NCBI GenBank assembly: GCA_037447655.1
Contig: JBBHKE010003409.1
Span: forward strand, 196,567-258,566
DNA: 62,000 nt
Reading direction: 5' to 3'
DNA from: Zygnema cylindricum
Lineage: Eukaryota > Streptophyta > Zygnematophyceae > Zygnematales > Zygnemataceae
Shown: one piece after another, positions 47,431 to 58,088 of the stretch
How positions within the stretch are numbered: position 1 is the stretch's first letter
Layout of the letters: each line of letters starts with the position of its first letter
Notes under the pieces: generated by a model
The model's database searches: none
The model's input: only the letters and a program-made list of their open reading frames with translations
What the model was told of the DNA's origin: nothing
Position numbers and translations under genes: made by a program

Positions 47431-48315
47431 TCACCTGCAAAAAATTAGCTTAGGGGAAGGCATAGGTTTGGTCATCATATCTGCTACCATCTCACTATCT
47501 GGTCGGTACTCTAAACTGATTATTTTATTTTCTACTTTCTCTCTAACAAAGCTGAGTCTAATGTCCATGTGTTTAGCTTTAAAATGATGTTTAGGATTGG
47601 CAGAAATAGCGATTGCTGCTTGATTATCACAAAATATTTTCTGCACACCACTCTTAAGATGACCAAGTTCACCAAGTAAAGACTTGACCCACATCAATTC
47701 TTTTACAGCAGAGCAAGCGGCCATATACTCAACCTCCATGGTGGACTGAGCAATAACCTTTTGCTGTTTGCTACTCCAACAGCAAGCCCCATCACCCACA
47801 TATAATACATATCCAGAAGTGCATCTCCTCATCGGAGCATCACCATAACTAGCATCACTCCAAGTAGTGATGTCAGTATTCTCCTCACCCAAATGCAACC
47901 ATAGATCCCTAGTTCCTATCAAGTATCTAAGAACTCTCTTAGCTGCCTCCCAATCCTTCTTAGTGGGAGCATTTAGACTTCTACTCAGCACTCCTACAGC
48001 TGCAGCTAAATCCGGTCGGGTACAATTCATAAAATAGATTAGACTTCCCACTACTTGCCTGTAAGGAATAGTCTGCATGAACTTCTGTTCTTCAGGAGAT
48101 AATTCCTCGTCTAAGACTATGACTCCTTCTTCCTCACCCTCCTCACTTCCTTTCTTCAATTCCATTGGAGTTGTACAACTATTAGCTTTATCCATTTGAA
48201 ATTTTTCAAGCATGTTCCCTATTGCTTCCTTTTGAGTCAATCTTATAATTTTTCTTTTTCGGTCTCTCTCTACTTGAATTCCCAAAATATATTTTGCTTC
48301 CCCCATATCCTTCAT
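47431..48315 (-). pseudogene. Copia H RT C-terminus and RNase H, 294-codon frame
   Basis: The open frame begins in the RT thumb (MKDMGEAKYILGIQVERD) and holds LIYFMNCTRPDLAAAVGVLS, RNase H WSDASYGD, STMEVEY, CDNQAAIAIS and DSEMVADMMTKP. The four acidic positions expected in RNase H can all be placed. It is broken off from the rest of RT by frameshifts at about 48350-48520. Confidence 0.9.
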
Positions 48316-50211
48316 TTCAAATCTCCCCTTAAGATCAATTTTCAGTTTGTAATTTTTTCCATTGATTTACTTAAAACAAACAAATCATCAACATAAATTG
48401 CAATAAATATAAAACCTTCCTCATCTTCGAAAACAAGATTGAGTGATCTGAGCTGATCTGGATATATCCCTGACCGGTAAGAAACTCATCAAGCTTCTTA
48501 TTCCACTGTCGAGGCGCCTGTTCAAACCATAAAGAGATTTAATCAACCGGCATACCTTACTCTACTCTCCTTCTTCCACAAACCCTTCGGGTTGTCGCAT
48601 GAAGATCTCCTCTTCCAATTCTCCATGCAAAAAGGTTGTTTTGATGTCCATCTGGTGCACTTCCATGTCTTCCGCTGCTTCCAAGCTGAGAAGTATGCGG
48701 ACGGAGGGAAATCTGACCACCGGGGCAAAGGTTTCCTCGTAGTCAATTCCCTCCTTTTGTGTAAATCCCTTTGCCACTAGTCGGGCCTTGTAGCGCTCAA
48801 TTGTGTTATCTGGGTTCAGTTTTAATTTTAAAACCCACTTACAACCGATTGGTTTTCGGTTAGGTGGACAATCCACCAGCTCCCAAGTATCGGCTGCCAT
48901 AATTGAGGCCATCTCTTCATTGATGGCTGTCTTCCACCGATTTCTTTCTGGACAACTCATCGCCTCTCCATAAGTTTGAGGTTCATCTTCATCAGATAGT
49001 TTAGTTACCTTGTTATTAACCTGTTTTTCTTGCAGTCTTTTACTACTTCTCCTTCCCCCCTCAAAATCTGAGGCCGGAATAGATGGTTCTCGTGGATTCT
49101 TTCGAACAAACTCAGTTTCTCCCCTATCTCTTGATTCCGAGTCAATTTCCACCACGTCTTCCGCTTCGGGTAGAGTTGTCACTGGAGTTTCCACAGCCGA
49201 GTCCTTTTCAGTCTGATTTGTACCTGCAAGAATGTCATCGTCTCTAAAACCTGGATAGTTAGGAAGCTCAAAGTCATCAGAATTTTCTGACTCAAATCTG
49301 ATTTTTACTGACTTTGTATATTTGAAGGGATCCACAGACTTTCCTTCATCCATAACTACTAGATGCTTTACTAAGATTATATCTTCTCTTTTTAGATCAT
49401 AAACTTTATATCCTTTAACATCCTCATCATATCCTAATAAGTATCCCGGTTTTCCTTTAGGATCTAGCTTCCAATTAGACCGATCTGTATTTAGACTGAT
49501 TACTTGACTGCCGAAAACCTTTAAATGAGATAAGTCTGGTTTCCGGCCTGTCCATCTCTCATAAGGTGTTTGATCTTTTATAGCTGAAGTAAAAACTATA
49601 TTTTTGAGGTAATTAGCACAGTTCATTGCTTCTGCCCAAAACCTTTTTCCTATCTTCTTATCCAACAACATACTTCTAGCACTATCACTTAGTGTTCTAT
49701 TTAACCTTTCAGCTACCCCATTCTGTTCCGGATTTTCTGGAACTGTCTTTTGGTGTTGAACCCCATCTTCCCTCAAAAAATCCTCAAAGTGGTTAGAAGT
49801 ATACTCTCCACCATTGTCACTCCTTACTCTCTTGATTGGAGTTTCATGGAGTTTTTCGCTCCATGCTTTATATTGTCTAAAACAGTCCTCAGCCTTTGAC
49901 TTGTTTTTCAAAAAATATACCCGATAATACCGAGACCAATCATCAGTTATAGTCATCATAAATCTCTTCCCCCCCGGTGAGGGCACTCTAGCCGGTCCCC
50001 AAATATCTGTGTGTTCTAGATCTAGAAGTTTTTCTCCCTTGTAGGTGGCTGTTTTAGGAAAGGGTAATCTGTGTGCTTTACCTTGAGCACACCCACTACA
50101 ATCACTTATATCATCACTCTCACTGAACTCAATCCCTTCCACCACTCCCATCTTTTTCATCTCTCTTAACTTATCTAGATTCACATGCCCAAGCCTCTTA
50201 TGCCACATCAT
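48316..50211 (-). pseudogene. Copia H integrase-RT, 549-codon frame plus broken RT core
   Basis: The frame 48562-50211 starts in the pre-integrase finger (WHKRLGHVNLDKL, CSGCAQGKAHRLPF). It covers the integrase catalytic residues (HTDIWGP, RSDNGGEYTS, NPEQNGVAERLNRTL) and the linker, and enters RT (CKWVLKLKLNPDNTIERYKA, MEVHQMDIKTTFLHGELEEE). A TAG at 48562-48564 ends it, then the frame resumes with SKVCRLIKSLYGL. Small deletions follow before IYVDDLFVLSK (about 48370-48400). Confidence 0.9.
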
Positions 50212-50622
50212 AATATCATGAACACCAGCATAATAAAGTTTATTTGTTTCATTACTTAAGATCAGCCTAAATATCCCATGGCTACCTTTCTCAGCAATGA
50301 AATAGACATCCTCCTCAAAACTAGCAGTAAAGACTCCTTCCCTAGTGCTAGTAAAAAAAAACCCTTATCATCTAATACAGATGTAGAGATAAGGTTTTTG
50401 TTCAGCTCCGGGATAAACAATACATCGAATAATGTTAATATGGATGTCTTTCCTTCTACTAACACTTTCAGATCTACCGATCCTACAAGAGTAGTGGTGA
50501 CTATCCTCCCATCCCCGTACTCTATCTCTACGGTGGGAATCTTTCTTATCTTAGTGAACAAATGCCTATCCTTACACATGTGATTGAGGCACCTGAATCT
50601 ATAATCCAGCCTGCTTCACCTT
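50212..50622 (-). pseudogene. Copia H protease remnant
   Basis: WIIDSGAS lies just upstream on the minus strand (about 50590-50612). One base is missing in the following codons, and the frame is regained at MCKDRHLFTKIRKIPTVEIE. A second frameshift lies near 50360. Confidence 0.85.
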
Positions 50623-51732
50623 TCAATCCACCGTAAGCACGTTTCTGCCTTCGTGGAATTTCGACCTCATTTTCACCTCCAACTCCTCATCCAAAAGGAG
50701 CTCATCGTCCTCGTCCTCGGATTCCGCCTCAAGTACCTGTGTGACAAGGGCTTTTTTCTTTCCTCTCGGGGTACCACCGGTCTGCCCCTCCTTTAACCGA
50801 AGCTCGGTTAGCTTGGTGCACTCTGCCATATAGTGCCCTGGTTTCTTACAAAAATGACATAAACCTTTGGGAGCCCTTGGTTCGAACTCGCCAACCTGTT
50901 TTTTCTGCTCCCTACCCCCATAGTTTCCGACTGGTTTCCGGGAATCCTTGTTCCTCCAATCGGTCGCCGTTGCCAAGGCTTGGCCACTCTTTCCTCCCCT
51001 TCGGATCTCAATCGTAGTCTCTCGAACGAGAATCATCCCTACCACTGATTTCCATATCCACCTTGAGTCCAGCAAGTCCTGCACACGGTTGACTATGTTC
51101 TCGAACTCATCAGGTAACTTCATTAGTCAACAGTTAACCTTTTCTTTTTCACTAAAAACTTTACCCGCACTCTCTAGCTCCATGAAGAGTGTAGCAAGCT
51201 CATTACAAAAATCCAACATATTTCCCCCTTTGTATACATACTCTTTAACTTTCTGATCAGCCAACTGTTGTTGCTGAATCGTACCACTTCGGTACATCTC
51301 TATGAGAGCCATCCAAAGATTGGATGCCCTCTCTACCTGCAAATGTGGACATGCAAGTCCTTGAGTGAGATGGCGTAGGATGAAGTGCTTTGCCGCCATA
51401 TTGTTGAAGTCCCAGGTTTCAGTATCATTCTCCTCGTTCCTCGGAATAGGTGACATGAATGCTAAACCAGTTGCTATTGGTGTGGTCGCCTCCTTCTCCT
51501 TTCCTTTGTCCACCACCTCTCCTTCCTTTGTTTCCTCCGTTGAAGGTGAATCCTCTTTCCTGGTGAATCTGCTTCTTTTAAACCCTGGAGGAATTCCAAG
51601 ACTTGATGGACGCCCCAATCGTCCACTCACTATCCCCCAAAACCTTTTTTCGCATAGAGCTCCTATCATCATACTTTCCCAGTATATGAAGCCAATTCCA
51701 TTAAATACTGGTACCCTAGAGGGTGGGCCCAT
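50623..51732 (-). pseudogene. Copia H gag, starts at the primer-site ATG
   Basis: Starting at ATG 51732-51730 inside the primer site, it reads MGPPSRVPVFNGIGFIYWES, then KHFILRHLTQGLACPHLQVE and FCNELATLFMELESA. A single in-frame TGA (51127-51129) interrupts it. The same frame goes on with MKLPDEFENIVNRV and an intact CCHC knuckle CHFCKKPGHYMAEC. A frameshift ends it before the protease. Confidence 0.88.
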
Positions 51733-51736
51733 AACC
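51722..51736 (-). promoter_or_regulatory. Primer-binding site of H, perfect half-tRNA iMet match
   Basis: In sense GGTTATGGGCCCACC abuts the LTR and is fully complementary to GGUGGGCCCAUAACC of eukaryotic initiator tRNA-Met. It resembles the Drosophila copia primer site (GGTTATGGGCCC). Confidence 0.82.
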
Positions 51737-52785
51737 TGAAACTCTAAGACCTCCATAAGTCCTCAGAGTGGACAGCTTCCAAGAAGCCTCTAGGATAATC
51801 CTGACCCCTTTGTGTTTAAGAAAAAATAAATGCCACCCTGGCAGACAAAAACTCTGACCACCTTCACCCCTGTGAAGACAAGACTCCCCTGAGTCGATAG
51901 CAAAAAGAATCTTTGAATTTGCTCCCCCTGAGCAGTAAGTTATGAAGGGTCAAAGTTGACCTTTTGTTCAGAAGGTCTCTGGGAGAGAGGGTCCTATCTA
52001 CTAATTTTTCTAAGTCCTATCTCTCTCACAGACTCTATCTACTGATGTACGGAACCAATCAGAATACAGTTCCGTACGCAAAAGTACAGCTGCCGGTGTA
52101 CTTTATGTACGAACATTGTACGACATGTCCCAAATGTCGACACATGTCATATCCGGATTCGATGCCATAATCTCCGGAGATTCCACGATCCAATGTAATT
52201 TCGCCACGCGTCATCTGATGTGGCGATGACCACAAACAGCCGAAATCTTCCTCCGCGATCTCGGCGCTAATTCCGGCCGTCCGATTAGAGTCTAATTTAA
52301 TCGTAGCCGTAATAAATACATGCGCGGTATTCGTTTCACTTACGAAATAAAATGCGCGATATTGATTTTGTGAATGTACCGAATTCCCTACTTATACATT
52401 ACCGGATCTATGTATACCGTACACAGTTATAGTTAAATGATTTAACCTACGTATCAATGTTGAAATCAATATCGTACTATATGCTACGTAAGACTACCTG
52501 TAGACCTAACGGCTAAGGCTACCGGCTATCTACTATCTGTCGGCCCGGCAGGTACCAGGATCAAATCCTGTGGCCAGATTACCTTTTAGTACATAATCCC
52601 TAAACTAGTATAAATTTCTCGTAAACCTCAGGATAGCCTAGGTAGCCATGGCTCTAGCTTCCTCTCCAATTTCTCAGTGACTGCGACAAGTTTGAGAGTT
52701 GGAGAGAGAAGTTAGAGGTAGACTGCCTCGGCTTCTTTATTTCTATTCAGACCTAGAAAATACTTTAAAACCATTAGTTTCTACA
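51737..52785 (-). repeat. 5' LTR of copia H (1049 bp)
   Basis: GTAC palindrome 52069-52114, with 16-19-bp arms GTTCCGTACGCAAAAGTAC / GTACTTTATGTACGAAC and loop AGCTGCCGGT. CCAAT at 52055-52059 (plus strand). Plus-strand tRNA-like box B GGATCAAATCC at 52558-52568. No CACGTG core is present, unlike the other families. Confidence 0.93.
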
Positions 52786-53265
52786 GTACGAAGTACGATA
52801 CTATTTCAAAACAGATACCACGCATTTTTTTTCGACAGCGAAACAAATGTCGCGCAAGTGTTTATAACGGCTAAAATTGCATCTCGCTGCAAATCTAACG
52901 GCGCACATCATCACCAAAATCCCGGAGTGATCACTTTGGCATTTTGTGACGTGGCATGACCTGGAGCCACGTGGAGAGATGACATTCGGTATGAGAATGC
53001 CGAGGAATGTATGGACGAGTGAAAAGTAGACACGCCTCCACTAAAAAGCCTTGTCGTACATAGGCCGTACAAAAGGTACACCGGCAGTAGTACTTTTTGG
53101 TACGCTACAGTAATCTGATTTGTCCGTACTTCAATAGATAGAAGTTATTAGAGGGAATCAGGACTTAGAAAATTTTGGTAGGTCCTCTCCCTTTGAGAGT
53201 TTCTAAAAATTGGCATTTTTACTGCCTCATAACTTATCGGGTGGTTGGCCGTTTTCAGTGATTCT
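52786..53265 (+). repeat. 3' LTR of copia E, second part
   Basis: It resumes with the duplicated GTACG and continues through CCACGTGG (about 52970), the palindrome 53065-53105 and a mutated CCAAT box (ATTTG), up to GTGATTCT where D begins. Confidence 0.9.
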
Positions 53266-54261
53266 TGTTGAAAATTGCTAGATTTAGGAGTTGTATTCTC
53301 TAAGTCTTAATTAAAATAAAAAGGAAAAAGAAAGCAGAGGCAACCTGCCTCCACCTTCTCTCTCTAGCCCCCATACTTGTTGTAGTCACTAAAGGAGAGA
53401 GAGGGCGGTGGAGCCATGGCTGCCTTAGCCCCATAAGCAGGGCTTAAGAGTGACCTAAGTCACTCTGAATGAAAAAAGTTGAGTCCTGCAGGACTCAAAC
53501 CTCTGACTGGTAGGGCGACGCATAGCCGTCAACCCTTACCAGTCTGTCGTAGTAGTCTGTTACGATACATAGGGTTCGATAGCTATTAAATCAAAAGATG
53601 GACGACTAATCCGATTAACGGAATTACAAATAGGATACATAGAAACTAGATGGGGAAATAAGTGCGCACAAAAGAAATGTACCAGACATTTGTTTTAAAC
53701 GGCTGGGAATTAAAGTCGCTTTGGATCCGACGGATCACATCATCGCCGAGATCCAAATGGCCGCTTTGGCGTTTTTCGGATGTAACATGACTTGGCGACA
53801 CGTGGCGATATGTCATTGGGAAGTTGGAATCCCGGGGAGCGTGAAGACAAGTCCGGAGAAGACAGGCATCCACTCCATGGCCTTGTCGTACACAGGCCGT
53901 ACAAAAAGTACATCGGTGGTAGTACCTTTCTGTAGTGTACAGTCTTCTGATTGGTTCCGTACATTACTAGATAAGAGTTGTGAGAGGGTTTGGGACTTAG
54001 TGGATTGAGGAGGTAGCCGCCTCTCTCCCAACAAGCTTGTATAAATGTTGTCATCTTTGCCACTCCATAATTAATCGTCTGATAGGGCGTTTTCAGTGAT
54101 TTTTTTTGGTGTGGACTGAGGGGAGTCCAAACTGCACAGGGGTGCAGTCAGGTTATCTATTTATCTGCTAGGGTGGTAGTTGCACTCGTTGAAAGTGGGT
54201 TAGTCAAAATTACCTAGAGGCTTCCTCAATTTTTGGTCCAAATGGGGGACACAGAATTGCA
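53266..54261 (+). repeat. 5' LTR of copia D (996 bp)
   Basis: Starts TGTTGAAAATTGC and ends CAGAATTGCA. Contains AGAGTGACCTAAGTCACTCT (an inverted repeat shared with C) and antisense tRNA-like box B GGACTCAAACC (about 53490-53500). Confidence 0.93.
53798..54046 (+). promoter_or_regulatory. U3 promoter cassette of D 5' LTR
   Basis: ACACGTGGC G-box (53798), GTACAAAAAGTAC / GTACCTTTCTGTA palindrome (53899-53940), ATTGG (53950) and a strong TATA box TTGTATAAAT (54038-54046). Transcription would be expected to start about 30 bp further on. Confidence 0.62.
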
Positions 54262-54276
54262 GGTTATAGGCCCACC
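54262..54276 (+). promoter_or_regulatory. Primer-binding site of D
   Basis: GGTTATAGGCCCACC abuts the LTR; one change from H turns the Gag ATG into ATA. Confidence 0.72.
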
Positions 54277-55220
54277 CTCTAGGGTGCCCATATTCAACGG
54301 ATCAGGGTTTATTTACTGGGAAGCGATGATGATAGGGCATTATGTGAGAAACGATACTGGGGTATTGTTAGTGGACAAGTGAAACGTCCATCTCAAGGAA
54401 CTCCACCAGGGTTTGGAGGAGTGAGGTTTTTCTGCAGCAAGATCTGCTCCAACGGAGGAGACAGATGATGGGGACAACAGTGTATCCGAAAAAGGGAAAG
54501 GAAAGGAGACACATGTCACTCCTATTGCCATGGCACCCGGAGCGGTGGCTGTGAAGACCGAGGAAAAGGACATTCAGATGTGGGAGTATACCAACATGAA
54601 TGTTAGGCACTTCATTCTGAGGCAATCACCCAAGCTTTGGCGACTTCTCACCCCCAAATCTTCAAAGTCGAGGAGTTGTGGATGACCTTAGTGGAGATCT
54701 ATAAAGCTGGCACCATTCAGGAGCTTTAGCTGGCTAAGCAAAGGCTATTAGTTATCCTTTCAAATGAGGAAAGATGTTGACTATTGCATCGATCTCTCTT
54801 GTCTATACATAGAGATGGAAATTGCCGGATGGACAGGCACTATGAAGATGAAAGTTAACACTCTTATCATGAAGTTGCCGGAGGAGTATGAAAATATAGT
54901 GTACCGAGTGCAACAAATGGATGATAGTGCTTCGAAGTGGAGCACCGTGGTTCGAATGATACTTGTACGGAAAAACACCATTGAGATCGGAACAGGAGGA
55001 AAGAGCGTTCAAGCTCTAGCTACCGGAACGGACTGGTGGAGGAAGGATCCGAAGAAAGCCGTACAACAGCTTCAAAGGGGAAAAGGATCAATCTGTAGAA
55101 CCGAGGATTCTAAAGGGCCTTTGTCATTTCTGCAAAAAACGAGGACACTTCATAACTGATTGCATCAAGCTATCGGAGCTGAGGCTTCAAGAAAATTGTG
55201 GAGGTGGTTCTTCCGGAGGG
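54277..55220 (+). pseudogene. Copia D gag remnant
   Basis: SRVPIFNGSGFIYWEAMMIG follows the primer site. KVNTLIMKLPEEYENIVYRV lies in the 54764-55159 frame. A frameshifted knuckle region (CHFCKKRGHFITDC by homology, about 55120-55165) comes last. Several indels break it. Confidence 0.85.
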
Positions 55221-55235
55221 AAGAAGAAAGCACTT

Positions 55236-57023
55236 GTGGTCACACGAGTGAAAGGAGAGATCGAGGAGGACGAGTACTCCGAGGAGGAGAATAAGGAGCT
55301 TCTTTTTGACAAGAATCTAGAGGAGAAGGAGATCCCTCGCAAACAAAAGTGTGCCCTTGGAGCCATTCGAGAAGCACCAGAGGAGGGATGGATCATCGAC
55401 TCAGGTGCATCCATGCATATATGTCGTGACAAGCATCTCTTCACTAAGCTAAGAAACATCCCTACTGTGGAAATAGGGTACGGGGATGGAAGAGTAGTTA
55501 CCACAGATCTAGTGGGTTCTGTAGATCCGAAAGTCTTAGTGGAGGGTAAGACTTCTATTCTCACCTTCTCAAATGTGCTCTACATTTCTCAATTGAGTAA
55601 GAATCTTGTGTCTACTTCTGTATTAGATGACAAGGATTTTGATACCTTCACTAGAAAAGGAGTCTTTACAGCTAAGTATGGAGATGAAGTCTACTTCACA
55701 GCAGATAAGGGTAGCCAAGGAATATTTAGGCTTAACCTGAGTAATGAAAAGAAGAGTGCTTACTATGGTGGTGTTCCGAGCTTGATGATCTGGCATAAGC
55801 GTTTAGGACATGTGCATTTTGATAGACTGAGGGAAATGAAAGTGCTTGGTGTAGTAGAGGGTATTCAGTTTGGGGATAATGAGATGATGGATGATTTTAG
55901 TGGCTGTGCCCAAGGTAAGGCTCACAGACTTCCCTTTCCCAAAACTGCCATATATAGAGGTGAGAAAGTACTAGATCTGGTCCACATAGATATCTGGGGA
56001 GCACCAAGAGTGCCTTCGGTTGGGGGAAAGGGCTAAATGTTGACAATTACCGATGATTGCTCCAGATATTCTAGAGTCTACTTCTTGTAAACAAAGTCGG
56101 AAACACCAAAATACTATAAAGAATACAAAGCCTGGAGTGAGAAGTTGCACGGAACCCCCATTAAGAGAATAAGAAGTGATAATGGCGGAGAGTATACCTC
56201 TAACCAGTTTGAGGATTATTTGAGAGATGAGGGAGTTCAGCAACAGAAAACTGTACCGAATAATCCAGAACAGAATGGGGTAGCTGAGAGGTTAAACCAA
56301 ACTTTGGGAGATATTGTGTGCAGCATGTTGGCAGATAAGAAAATAGGAAGAAGATTTTGGGCAGAGGCCATGAACTGTGCTAACTACATTAAGAACAGAG
56401 TCCTCACTACAGCTGTTAAAAGAATGACCCCCTATAAGAGATGGGTTGGAAAGAAATCGAATGTTTCCCACTTGAAAGTATTCGGTAGTCAAGTTTACAG
56501 TCTTGACACAGATAAGAAAAACTAGAAACTATATGCTAAAGGGAAACCAAGATATTTTGTGGGATATGATGAGGATGTCAAGGGATATAGAGTCTATGAC
56601 TTAGCTAAACAAGATATCATTCTGGTAAAGCATCTAGTTGTCATGGATGAATGGAAGTCTTTTGATCCCTTCAAATACACTAAGAAAATAAAGATCAGTT
56701 TTGAGTCCGAGAGTGAGGAGGACTTAGATCTTCCTAGAAGGGACACTAGTGAATACATGACTGCAAATTCAAGGGAGATAAAAGATGAGGGGGATATACC
56801 AGAATCCCCTCATATTCCTACACACTTTGAGGAGAGAGAGGAAGAAGGGTCTGAACCGGTTCCCACGGATAGGGGAGCTGATGAGACAGTTCGGAGGAAT
56901 CCAAGACTACCCTCCATTCCAGCTTCGGAATTTGAGTGAGGACGGGGGAGCAGCAAAAGTCTTCAAGAAAAACAAGCTTCTTGCAAGGTAACAAAGCTTT
57001 CTCATCCAAATGAGCCTCAGTCA
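55236..57023 (+). pseudogene. Copia D protease-integrase
   Basis: A 266-codon frame spans the protease (WIIDSGASMHIC) and pre-integrase finger (LGHVHFDRL; CSGC reads FSGC). Integrase frames 56145-56525 (RSDNGGEYTSNQF, NPEQNGVAERLNQTL) and 56559-56939 follow, ending at a TGA just before the solo LTR. Confidence 0.88.
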
Positions 57024-58088
57024 TGTTGTTCATCAGCCCTTTTCAGCCATGTATGTACCCTCGGAAGCACCACAGACTACCCCAAAAACAGCCTCATTTG
57101 ATTCCACTCAGAATTCTACAGAATTTTCAAACCAAGCTGAAACTACTCAACCAGATATTTTCTAGTCCACTCAGTATTCCCACCAAATTTCATATAATAA
57201 TACCAAACCGAATAATCACAACACTCATTCAAAGTTGCAGAAAAAACAGCTTGCCAGAACTTTGATAAATATGACCAACTTCACAATGAAGCCCCAAGAA
57301 AATTAGACACACAATAGGTCTGAAAATTTGCCACAATATTTTAAATGCAAGGAGGAACACACATGCAAAATTTCAGACAATTCTGCCAGTACTACTGAGA
57401 GCAATTCTCAGATGAAATTCCCAAAAATGAGCAAAAACAGTTTCTGTCCAAAAGGTTCCTAAGTCTATAAATGACTAAGTCCTACAAATATACACTACAG
57501 CTTACTACTAACTGTACGGAGGCATACCAGCCGTACGTAATCAATCAAATACCTCTAATTATGTGAGTGTACCTGAGATCTACACTAATAACTAAATACA
57601 CAGGACAAAACATTGTTAAATATTTACACGTCGTACGAATTCCGTCAAACGAATCAGGACCGTCCAAAATAAATATCATGTGATGGACGCGATTTCGCGA
57701 CCCTCACCAAACTGACGGCGCTGCCGTCCGTAGCTCCGGTGGCGTCCAATTCATCACATATTGACCGCCGCATTATGTTTCGTACGGCCGACGTACAATT
57801 TAAATCATTTCGGATGTTAATCATCGGATCGCTTCCCGATCCGCCGTCCATTTCTCCAACACATTCAACACTTTCGTCTATGTTTCTTCGCGTCACTTGA
57901 AGTCCAATTCCGTACGTTCAATACTCTTAGTACTTAGTACGCAAGCTGCTATGGCTGCGATGTGACCAGCGCAGCATGGCAGCACAACATCTTTTTCATA
58001 CATGCTGCTATGTCTGCGCTGTGACCAGCGGAGCATGGCGGCATAGCAATGTGATATAGAGAGGACTAAAGGTTTCCAAAATCCAACA
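57024..58088. repeat. Solo LTR in D, TSD AGTCA (1065 bp)
   Basis: It begins TGTTGTTCATC and ends CCAACA, with AGTCA directly before (57019-57023) and after (58089-58093). Removing it and one AGTCA restores the copia linker DEPQSYSEAM. No coding sequence remains, so this is a recombination-derived solo LTR of a non-copia-like family. Relatives are 59981-61445 and, inverted, about 4058-4762. Two copies of GCATGCTGC..GTGACCAGCG-type sequence occur near 57950-58040. Confidence 0.9.

Larger units (their letters stand above)
46340..52785 (-). mobile_element. Ty1/copia retrotransposon H, best preserved element
   Basis: A 6446-bp insertion flanked by a perfect GTACG duplication (46335-46339 and 52786-52790), with LTRs of 1047 and 1049 bp, a perfect primer site and the longest pol frame in the window (549 codons). 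I count about 12 differences in the first ~330 aligned LTR bases. Its LTR is a family distinct from B/E and C/D. Confidence 0.95.
41807..53265 (+). mobile_element. Ty1/copia retrotransposon E, 5' truncated, split by H and D
   Basis: Gag begins mid-domain (GATGATGGGGACAGAAGTGT); the 5' LTR and primer site are missing. Gag-pol runs to 45930 and the 3' LTR starts at 45941. That LTR is interrupted by H (46340-52785), resumes at 52786 and is cut again at 53266 by D; its last ~200 bp should lie beyond the window. The LTR family matches B. Confidence 0.9.
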
